A stretch of DNA of 64,000 bases from contig JAUHWC010000006.1 in assembly GCA_030424845.1 (NCBI GenBank), positions 1-64,000 on the forward strand, read 5' to 3'. The notes below the pieces were generated by a model. The model did no database searches. It was not told the origin of the DNA and saw only the letters and a list, made by a program, of their open reading frames with translations. This document shows positions 57,512-64,000 of this stretch, piece after piece; the first letter of the stretch is position 1; each line of letters begins with the position of its first letter. The stretch is from Alphaproteobacteria bacterium. GTDB taxonomy: Bacteria > Pseudomonadota > Alphaproteobacteria > Sphingomonadales > Sphingomonadaceae. The position numbers were made by a program, and so were the translations under genes.

Positions 57512-60022
57512 TTACCTGCTCACATCGATGGTGGTCTGTGCCCGGAGCGCGCCGACGCGAACCAGCACGTCACCATCGGCAGCCGGATCTTCCACCATCA
57601 GCTTGACCCACAGATTGCCCTCATCCTTGAACCACGCGGTTTGATCAGCCGCCCGCAAGGCATCCAGGCTATCGGCCTCGACACCCGAACCGGCGTTGGA
57701 GAACCCGGGGAGCTGAAGGACGACAAAGGAATCCTTGTCCATTTCCCGCAGGGAGATGGAGAGTGCATCCCGGCCGGTATCCACGCGCAGTTCCGCGCCG
57801 CTGCCAATGGTCGTTTCACCGTTGTATTCATAGCGCCGGCCATCGCGATCGAGGATGATCGGATTGGTGATCGGCTGGTTGCCGAAGTCGGGAAACTCGC
57901 CGGAGATGTGCAGGCGGCCCAGGTCGCCTTCGCAAACGGCAGCACCCCAGCTCGAGCGGATTTCGCAATCCTCCTCATGTGCGGCAATGCCGTTGTCGAT
58001 CACGATATAGGCACCGGGCTTGCCGGTGACCGAGCCATCGCGGTCGCGGAAAGCCGCGCTGCGGTAAGCTGCCATGCCACCGAAGTCGGACGCCCAGCGC
58101 CGGTCGATCGGGGGGAAGCTCACAGGCTTGGCGTTCTCGAAGGTGAGCCCCTCGACAGAGTTCTCCGTGCTCATCCCGAAGCTGGTGAACAACAGGTAGG
58201 ACAAAGCGCCTGCATCGCGGACCTCGTTCGGCTGGTAATTCACGAACTTGGTGTTCACCACTTCATGCAGGTAATCGTAGTATTCATAGCCGCGAATGGG
58301 GAAATCGGGTGCTTCGGCCGGCAGGCTGCGGCCATAGGCGATTTCCTCCGGCCTCGTGGGATTGCCGATGTTGTCGCTTTCGCCCACGAACAGTGAATCC
58401 TCCACGCGCGAAGTGTAGGGCGCACGGCCCGGAGCACCGGCTGCATGGGTGAAGCCGATGGCGTTGTCGGCCAGCTTCATGTTCCTGTAGAGGTGGTATT
58501 CGCCGCGGCTCCAGATGGCACCATTGCGGTTCTTGTATCCGGTGTAGTTGTCGATCACCGACACAACCGGCTCGCTGTCAGCGTCGGAAGGGTCCGCCAG
58601 GCTGATGTGGCTGCCCCCGCCGATGGTGAAGAAACCTTCGGGCGAAGGACCGCGATCGAACATCACGCCATCGAAGTTGGAATGGGCGGTGTTGCCGCTG
58701 AATTCGCGCAACTTCATCCGCCGCGGCCAGGTATTGGCGCTGATCTCGGATCCCTCGAACTGGCCGGTGGGATGCACCGGCAAGGCGATCCAGAAACCGA
58801 TCTGGTCCGATCCCGCCGCCACATTGTCGCGATAGACATTGTCGGGGTTGGTGATCCAGAAGGTCGAAGCGGTATTGTCCGACGGGATCAGGATATTGTC
58901 TGCCCGCTGCCCGTCCATCGACTGGTGGGGCAACGTCAGGTTGGTGGGATCGCATGGCAGTGTCGGGTGGCACTTGGTCTGGATGCCAAGGTTGCGCACG
59001 AACTGGTTGCCCGTCTCGATCCCGTCCTCGAGGAAGAAGCAGTGACCGACGTTGTTGAAGGTCACGTTGTTTTCCACCAGCAGGTTGTTGGTGCCATGCA
59101 CGGTGACACAACGGCTGTAGGTGTCATGGATGGCTGAATTACGGATATATTGGCCCTGGCCTTCGCCGATCAGGTGCCAGTGGATGGGATAACGGGCCAG
59201 GTTCATGTGCTGGCCCATGCGATTGAGCTCGACGCTGGAGACGAACATCTCCGAACCGATCATCGCCATGATGTGCCCGCCGAAGTAGTTCTCCAGCGAA
59301 TCCTCCGAGGACTGGATCAGGATGTTGCGTGTCAGAAGCCCCACTTCGCCGCGCTGGTCCACGCCGAAGGTGATTTCACCGAAGTGCATGTATTCCAGCG
59401 GCTGGTCGAGCGTGATCACATTGCCATCGATGGCGGTAATCCTGCGCCGTTCCGCCTGCCGCGGATCGAAGTCGGTTGATGCCAGCACGATCACATCGCC
59501 TTCGCGCCAGCCGCTCGCTTCGAGCACTTCGATCCGGGTGCTGCCGGCTTCCGCGGTGCGGGCCAGCTTGGTCCAGGTGTGTTCGCGGTTGCCATGCAGG
59601 TTCAGCGTGCCGCGCATCAGCATGATCCCGCGGTCGCCCATCGAGTTCACGTCCTCTCCGGGAACATTGTCGGTCAGGGTGATGGTGGCGTTGCTGGTGT
59701 GGGGATCATCCGCAGTGCCGATTTCCAGTTCGCCGCCGCGGACGTAGATCCATTCGGTTGCCAGCTCGAGATCGCGCTCGTCCGAAAAGCTCAGCTTGCC
59801 ATCGATGGTCAGGCTGCGCAGGTTCGGCGTGCTGACATCAAGCACCACGTCCATGTCCCGTCCGATGGTGACGGCATCTCCCTCTGCCGGCACCTTGCCC
59901 GATGGCCAGGTGGCCGGATCGGACCACCGTGCTGCACCATCTTGGGCTTGCACTGCCGCACCGGGCAGGAGCACTGCAGGCAAGGCGAGGCACAAGGCCA
60001 GTAAACGAGTGCGAATGTCCAT
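57512..60022 (-). CDS. Exported G8-domain/right-handed beta-helix protein
   Basis: An 836-residue exported protein, started at the ATG at 60022 with GGGGAG six bases upstream. Signal peptide to about residue 27 (AVQAQ). Residues about 30-150 are a G8 domain (ARWSDPATWPSGKVPAEGDAV), followed by beta-helix repeats (NILIQSSEDS, YIRNSAIHDTYSRCVTV, NNLLVENNVTFNNVGHCFFLEDGIETGN) as in CEMIP/TMEM2-like and fibrocystin-like proteins. Those animal relatives degrade or bind hyaluronan. The bacterial protein could be a polysaccharide-binding or -cleaving protein; catalysis is not shown. Single gene with a terminator after it. Confidence 0.85.
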   Translation of the reverse strand: MDIRTRLLALCLALPAVLLPGAAVQAQDGAARWSDPATWPSGKVPAEGDAVTIGRDMDVVLDVSTPNLRSLTIDGKLSFSDERDLELATEWIYVRGGELEIGTADDPHTSNATITLTDNVPGEDVNSMGDRGIMLMRGTLNLHGNREHTWTKLARTAEAGSTRIEVLEASGWREGDVIVLASTDFDPRQAERRRITAIDGNVITLDQPLEYMHFGEITFGVDQRGEVGLLTRNILIQSSEDSLENYFGGHIMAMIGSEMFVSSVELNRMGQHMNLARYPIHWHLIGEGQGQYIRNSAIHDTYSRCVTVHGTNNLLVENNVTFNNVGHCFFLEDGIETGNQFVRNLGIQTKCHPTLPCDPTNLTLPHQSMDGQRADNILIPSDNTASTFWITNPDNVYRDNVAAGSDQIGFWIALPVHPTGQFEGSEISANTWPRRMKLREFSGNTAHSNFDGVMFDRGPSPEGFFTIGGGSHISLADPSDADSEPVVSVIDNYTGYKNRNGAIWSRGEYHLYRNMKLADNAIGFTHAAGAPGRAPYTSRVEDSLFVGESDNIGNPTRPEEIAYGRSLPAEAPDFPIRGYEYYDYLHEVVNTKFVNYQPNEVRDAGALSYLLFTSFGMSTENSVEGLTFENAKPVSFPPIDRRWASDFGGMAAYRSAAFRDRDGSVTGKPGAYIVIDNGIAAHEEDCEIRSSWGAAVCEGDLGRLHISGEFPDFGNQPITNPIILDRDGRRYEYNGETTIGSGAELRVDTGRDALSISLREMDKDSFVVLQLPGFSNAGSGVEADSLDALRAADQTAWFKDEGNLWVKLMVEDPAADGDVLVRVGALRAQTTIDVSR

Positions 60023-60177
60023 TCCGATCTCCCCCTCCGGCAGGATCATTATCCTTGATCCCGCATCTCTCTTCTCGCCAGATAGTTTTGCAAGGGAATG
60101 ATCCTCTTGCCAAGACTCCTTTCGCTGCGGGGGTGATTTGTGCTGGCAGCAAGATCCGCAGTTGCCGGCCTCGCCTG

Positions 60178-61107
60178 CTAGGACCGACGGGATTCCGTCC
60201 CGGTTTCCGGAGCCTTCTGCCCTTGTGACTCGCGCCGGAACTGGCTTGCCGTCTTGCCGGTCGTCTTCTTGAAGAAGCGCGCGAAATAGGCCGGATCGGA
60301 AAAGCCCAGCCGCATTGAGATTTCCTTCATGCTGGCGCCGGAGAACTTGAGGTAACGCATCGCTTCCACGACCAGCCGCTGCTGCACCAGCTCACCGGGC
60401 GACTGGCCGAAAACGCTGCGGCACGCGCGATTCAGGGTTTGCTCGGTGGTGGCAAGCCGGGCTGCGTAATCACTGATCTTCCAACCCTTGCGGAACGCCT
60501 CTTCCACAAGGGCGCGAAACCGCCCTGCCATTTGCTGCTGTCGGCTTCCTCCACCTTGCGCTTGCTGCTCTTCCAGGACGCTGTCGGCACAGGCGAGGAT
60601 GAAGCCCAGTTCCGCCACCCTGCTTGCAGGCATTTGCTCTGCGCGCAGATCAGCCTCGGCAGCGGCGAAATCGGCCATCAACCAGCTCAACCGCTCAAGC
60701 TCGCCTCCATCTGCCGACATTTGTGCCTGTACGGCCTTCTGTCGGCTGAAGAGCGCAAGCTGGCGGGCGGCGGCCATGCGCGGGTCATGCAGCAGGTCGA
60801 TTGCGAAGGAGATAACCCAGCCTTCGGAGCCGGGATCGAAGGCGAAGGCATGGACGCACAGGCTCGGCACTGCCACGAGCACCGGGGCCACCAATTGCGT
60901 CGTATCGTTGTCGACCGTGAGCCGACCTGCGCCGCGCTGCAGCAACAGGATCTGGTGCATCCCTGGATGGCTATGCGGCGCAATGTTCCAATCGTGCAAG
61001 GATGATCGTGCGGAGACAGGTTCGATATGCACGAATTCAGGCGCAAGATCGCCTCCCTCCTCACCGTAAAGGCCGAACCTTGCCCATGCTTCTTGTGAAC
61101 CCGCCAT
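60178..61107 (-). CDS. AraC family regulator, PobR-like
   Basis: A 309-residue regulator with an N-terminal cupin sensor (FGLYGEEGGDLAPEFVHIE, HSHPGMHQILLLQRGAG) and a C-terminal AraC domain (ISDYAARLATTEQTLNRACRS and EISMRLGFSDPAYFARFFKKTTG). The ATG at 61107 is chosen by similarity to the protein at 6331-7215, whose LYGE motif has the same offset. It is divergent from the P450 gene (110-bp gap) and is the probable activator of that operon, with an aromatic acid as likely ligand. Confidence 0.87.
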   Translation of the reverse strand: MAGSQEAWARFGLYGEEGGDLAPEFVHIEPVSARSSLHDWNIAPHSHPGMHQILLLQRGAGRLTVDNDTTQLVAPVLVAVPSLCVHAFAFDPGSEGWVISFAIDLLHDPRMAAARQLALFSRQKAVQAQMSADGGELERLSWLMADFAAAEADLRAEQMPASRVAELGFILACADSVLEEQQAQGGGSRQQQMAGRFRALVEEAFRKGWKISDYAARLATTEQTLNRACRSVFGQSPGELVQQRLVVEAMRYLKFSGASMKEISMRLGFSDPAYFARFFKKTTGKTASQFRRESQGQKAPETGTESRRS

Positions 61108-61189
61108 TCTCCGAGGATGCCCAGATTTGATTGAAAAGTGCAAGAGGCTGTTGCGATCGTGCATCGCCAGGTCACTGTCGGACGTGCGA

Positions 61190-61195
61190 TATAAG
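61190..61195 (+). promoter_or_regulatory. Possible -10 box of P450 gene
   Basis: TATAAG at 61190-61195 lies 22 bp upstream of the P450 start. No convincing -35 box is at the right distance, as expected if an AraC activator is needed. A small dyad GCGAT/ATCGC lies at 61153-61167. Confidence 0.3.
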
Positions 61196-61217
61196 CCGAC
61201 AAAGATGGAGGGCCAGG

Positions 61218-62408
61218 ATGACACTGGATACGGCTTTGGCAGAAGATTTTCGCTTCGATCCCTATTCCCCGCAGAACGATGCGGACCCCTTTCCCGCCTA
61301 TGAGCGGCTGCGCGAGGAGTTCCCGCTGTTCTGGTGCGAGGAAGCAGGCATGTGGGTGCTTTCGCGCTATCATGACATCCTCACCGCATTGCAGGACTGG
61401 CGGACCTATTCATCGGCCAAGGGCAACCTGGTCGACGAACTGCCCGGCCGCGCCGGAGCCACGCTCGGATCGACTGACCCGCCCCGGCACGACCGGCTGC
61501 GCGGCCTGATCCAGAAGGCCATGCTCAAGAGCGCGCTGGAACACACGATCGAGCCGCTGCGCCTCGCCGCCCGCGGTCATCTGGCAGCACTGCGCGACAA
61601 GGACAGCTTCGATTATGTCGGCGAGTTTTCCAGCCGCGTGACACTCGACCTGATCTTCACCCTGTTCCAGCTGCCCGATAAAGGGCGCGAGGAAGTGCGC
61701 GAAAAAGCCGTGCTGATGACCCAGACCGATCCGGTCAAGCGCGCCAAGGGGGAGGAGCACCTGGCTGCCTATCGCTGGATGGCGGACTATGCCGAAAAAC
61801 TTGTGCAGGAACGCAAGAAGGCACCGGGCGAGGACCTCCTGTCCAACTTCATCACTGCCGAAATCGATGGCGAGAAATTGCGGGACGAGGAGGTGCGCCT
61901 TACCGTGACCACGCTGATCATGGCGGGGATCGAGAGCCTTTCTGGCTTCCTCTCCATGCTCGGCCTCAACCTGGCGCAATTCCCGGATGCCCGCAGGGCA
62001 CTGGTGGCCGACCCGTCACTGATCCCTGATGCCATCGAGGAAAGCCTGCGGTTCAATACCAGCGCCCAGCGCTTCCGCCGCTGCATCCAGCAGGAGACGG
62101 AATTGCACGGACAGGTGATGAAGCCGGGTGACTTCGTGATGCTGTGCTATGGCTCTGCCAATCGCGACCATCGCAAGTTCGAGAACCCGGACGTGTACGA
62201 CATCACTCGCAAGCCAAAGGGCCACCTGGGCTTCGGCGGCGGGGTACATGCCTGCCTCGGTTCCGCGCTCGCTCGCCTGGCATGCAAGGTCTCGGCGGAG
62301 GAACTGCTCGCCGCAGTACCGGACTTCACCGTGGCGGAGGAGGAGTTCCCGTGGATCCCCTCGTCGAACTTCCGCAGTCCGCAACGGCTGATGCTGGCAC
62401 GCGGCTGA
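61218..62408 (+). CDS. Cytochrome P450
   Basis: A 396-residue soluble bacterial P450. The ATG at 61218 follows AGGGCCAGG. Haem-binding Cys346 is in GFGGGVHACLGSALA, ExxR is E275-R278 (EESLR), and STDPPRHDRLR is the C-helix motif. The I-helix oxygen-activating motif is AGIES (236-240), with Glu-Ser in place of the common Asp/Glu-Thr. No ferredoxin or reductase gene lies in the window. In this setting O-demethylation or hydroxylation of a methoxylated aromatic is plausible; the substrate is not identified. Confidence 0.92.
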   Translation: MTLDTALAEDFRFDPYSPQNDADPFPAYERLREEFPLFWCEEAGMWVLSRYHDILTALQDWRTYSSAKGNLVDELPGRAGATLGSTDPPRHDRLRGLIQKAMLKSALEHTIEPLRLAARGHLAALRDKDSFDYVGEFSSRVTLDLIFTLFQLPDKGREEVREKAVLMTQTDPVKRAKGEEHLAAYRWMADYAEKLVQERKKAPGEDLLSNFITAEIDGEKLRDEEVRLTVTTLIMAGIESLSGFLSMLGLNLAQFPDARRALVADPSLIPDAIEESLRFNTSAQRFRRCIQQETELHGQVMKPGDFVMLCYGSANRDHRKFENPDVYDITRKPKGHLGFGGGVHACLGSALARLACKVSAEELLAAVPDFTVAEEEFPWIPSSNFRSPQRLMLARG

Positions 62409-62438
62409 ACGCCGGACACACGGTGACCCTGGGGTTGG

Positions 62439-63293
62439 TCAGGGCCTGGCCTCGACCAACCCCGTGGCCAGTTCCACCAGTTCCAGTTGATCATCCGCCC
62501 GGATGGTGCAGCCTTCGCCAGGCAGGATGCGCATGACGCTCCAGCGCCGGATTTCCTGCCCGTCGGCATCGCCTGAACCATCGACGACGAACACGAAGCG
62601 CAGGCTTTCCGCAGGGGCCATCCCGATGGACCGGCCTGCCGCCAACCGGATTGCGGAAACGGTCAAGCCGCGATGGGGAAAAATGCCGATCTGCTTTCGC
62701 TCAACACCGTCCAAGCCGTCAGCCCTCCAGCCGAGCGCAGCAGGACGCATCACGATCGGTGCCTTGTAGGCAGGTTCGACATAGGAGGGAGGAGCGCCCT
62801 TCACATGCTGCCAGACAGCCTCGTAGGCATCCCGATTGACGCGGCGACCATCCTCTTCGGTAGTGTAGGCACCGCGCTCGAACGATCCTGCCCGCTCCAG
62901 TTCCAGCCGGGCCTGCTTCAGCCGATCGGGGCCGATGAAGCCCTGCCCGCTTGCCCCGCCGAACTGCAAGAGCAGGACGATACGGTCCTCCCCGCCTTCC
63001 TGCGGGCCGTAATGCGCGCTTTCCGGAAAATAGCCGATCTCGCCCGCATCGATGAACAGCCCCTTGGCAATCGGGATCTTGCCTTCAAGGCAGAAGCGGA
63101 TCTGGTCCCATGGATGGCGGTGGCGCGGCGAGAAATAACTGTTGGGCTCGCGCGACATCACCAGCATGTAGTTGTCGGGACTATCCTCGTCCCCTTCGAA
63201 CAGGCGCTTGTGCGCCATTCCCTCGGTCGCGCCACGTTGGGCGACGAGGCTCTCTCCCCAGGGCATCTCGGCGCAATGGACGATATCCACCAT
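62439..63293 (-). CDS. Cupin-like protein of unknown function
   Basis: A 284-residue protein started at the ATG at 63293. The N-terminal half has a cupin-like pattern with candidate metal ligands (FSPRHRHPWDQIRFCLEGKI, YFPESAHYGP), and a second weaker beta region fills the C-terminal half (LTVSAIRLAAGRSIGMAP, RILPGEGCTIR), suggesting a bicupin. It could be a dioxygenase, isomerase or sensor. It lies 1 bp after the stop of the FAD dehydrogenase gene, so the two are cotranscribed, and it is convergent with the P450 gene. Confidence 0.7.
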   Translation of the reverse strand: MVDIVHCAEMPWGESLVAQRGATEGMAHKRLFEGDEDSPDNYMLVMSREPNSYFSPRHRHPWDQIRFCLEGKIPIAKGLFIDAGEIGYFPESAHYGPQEGGEDRIVLLLQFGGASGQGFIGPDRLKQARLELERAGSFERGAYTTEEDGRRVNRDAYEAVWQHVKGAPPSYVEPAYKAPIVMRPAALGWRADGLDGVERKQIGIFPHRGLTVSAIRLAAGRSIGMAPAESLRFVFVVDGSGDADGQEIRRWSVMRILPGEGCTIRADDQLELVELATGLVEARP

Positions 63294-63294
63294 G

Positions 63295-64000
63295 TCAGGC
63301 TTCCCCGGCTGCCTCGCGCGCGGCAATCCGACCGAAGGTCAGGGCCCGCAGAACGGACGTCCCCGCCGGATATTCCCTGTAATACAGGCCGGTCACTTCA
63401 CCTGCGGCATACAGTCCGGTAATTGGCGAACCATCCTTCCTGAGGACCCTTGCCTGCTTGTCCGAGCGGATACCGCCGAAAGTGAAGGTGATCGCAGCCG
63501 TCAGCGGATAGCCGATGAACGGCCCCTTCTCGATCGGCGTGGCCCAGTTCGACTTGGGCGGTTCGATACCCTTCGTGCACTTGCCATCCCGAATGGTCCG
63601 GTCCGTCTCACCCGGCTGGATTGCGGCGTTGTATTGGGCAACCGTCGCTTCCAGCGCGGCAGGATCAAGCCCGAAAGCCCTGGCCAGTCCTTCGATCGTG
63701 TCGGCTTCGACAGGCGGTTTGTCAGTCAACATGATATCAGCGACATTGGGCCAATCGAGTATGGCCTTCTCGCCGATGAACCAGGCCTGCTGGTCCTGGT
63801 TGGCCCAAATTTCATAGCCGAGCTTCTCGAAGGTGGAATCGAAACTGTCCTGCCCTTCGTCGAAGAAGCGCTGCCCATGCTTGTTGACGAGTATGCCGAA
63901 GGGATAGCCGTAGATCACCGCATCGGGCTTGTCGGTCCGCGTGTCGACGGGTTCGCCGTGAAACATGTCGAACTGGCCGGCGACATCACCGCCCAGCGGA
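63295..64000 (-). CDS. FAD-dependent dehydrogenase (tricarballylate/fumarate-reductase type), partial
   Basis: The C-terminal 234 or so residues of a flavoprotein that runs off the right edge; the frame is open to position 64000 (LGGDVAGQFDMFHGEPVD). Visible parts are VIYGYPFGILVNKHGQRFFDEG, FTFGGIRSDKQARVL, and the C-terminal FAD-binding GLYAAGEVTGLYYREYPAG. These match the fumarate reductase/tricarballylate dehydrogenase (TcuA) and 3-ketosteroid dehydrogenase group. Substrate cannot be set from the fragment. It is followed within 1 bp by the cupin gene. Confidence 0.85.
   Translation of the reverse strand, partial: PLGGDVAGQFDMFHGEPVDTRTDKPDAVIYGYPFGILVNKHGQRFFDEGQDSFDSTFEKLGYEIWANQDQQAWFIGEKAILDWPNVADIMLTDKPPVEADTIEGLARAFGLDPAALEATVAQYNAAIQPGETDRTIRDGKCTKGIEPPKSNWATPIEKGPFIGYPLTAAITFTFGGIRSDKQARVLRKDGSPITGLYAAGEVTGLYYREYPAGTSVLRALTFGRIAAREAAGEA

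Noticed and set aside
1-64000. CRISPR arrays, tRNA or rRNA genes
   Set aside because: No regularly spaced direct repeats or tRNA-like cloverleaf sequences were recognised while reading both strands.

Overview
The window is GC-rich, gene-dense DNA with short intergenic gaps and many ATGA or TGATG stop/start overlaps. TonB receptors, sphingomonad-type lignin-monomer genes, DUF3237/SnoaL proteins and a pobA-like gene suggest an alphaproteobacterium of the Sphingomonadales (Novosphingobium/Sphingobium-like). That assignment rests on gene content only.

Layout. 1-3.8 kb: LacI regulator with two operator-like palindromes, an MFS permease and a FucP-type sugar/H+ symporter. 3.8-5.0 kb: decayed DNA with a broken Ser/Thr kinase gene. 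5.0-7.2 kb: pobA (4-hydroxybenzoate 3-hydroxylase) and a divergent AraC/PobR-like regulator. 7.6-12.1 kb: catabolic module 1, in transcription order flavoprotein, cytochrome c, Tat-signal protein, flavoprotein, cytochrome c (vanillyl-alcohol oxidase/p-cresol methylhydroxylase type). 12.1-18.2 kb: TetR regulator and a divergent GMC-GMC-aldehyde dehydrogenase-SnoaL operon. 18.2-22.8 kb: MarR regulator and a DUF3604-parvulin-HupE operon. 22.9-28.7 kb: a second FucP-type transporter, then a GcdH-like dehydrogenase, a fused E1 alpha/beta protein and a malonyltransferase-like protein. 29.1-36.4 kb: OmpA-like protein, dihaem c-type protein, MFS transporter, third GMC enzyme, DUF3237, SnoaL and an odd SDR. 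36.5-42.4 kb: catabolic module 2, the same flavoprotein/cytochrome/Tat architecture, preceded in its operon by a carotenoid-oxygenase (lignostilbene-dioxygenase-type) gene. 42.5-49.9 kb: two MarR regulators, two secreted proteins, a ThDP enzyme, DUF3237, a CocE-type hydrolase and an AraC regulator. 50.0-57.4 kb: an operon of small Tat protein, carotenoid oxygenase, two DUF3237 proteins, lipoprotein and TonB receptor, with a divergent SnoaL gene. 57.5-64.0 kb: a large exported G8/beta-helix protein, AraC regulator, cytochrome P450, cupin-like protein and a truncated FAD dehydrogenase.

How it may work together (inference). The set looks like a catabolic island for lignin-derived or plant phenolics. 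TonB and MFS proteins import substrate. Cytochrome-coupled VAO-type flavoproteins oxidise 4-alkyl- or 4-hydroxybenzyl-type phenols. GMC enzymes and the aldehyde dehydrogenase oxidise side-chain alcohols to acids. SnoaL and DUF3237 proteins may act as cofactor-free lyases or decarboxylases that generate stilbenes. The carotenoid-oxygenase homologues could cleave stilbenes to aromatic aldehydes, and 4-hydroxybenzoate would leave through PobA. The most unusual elements are the two parallel flavoprotein/cytochrome/Tat-protein modules, the four DUF3237 paralogues, and the coupling of a stilbene-cleaving-type enzyme to a flavocytochrome operon.
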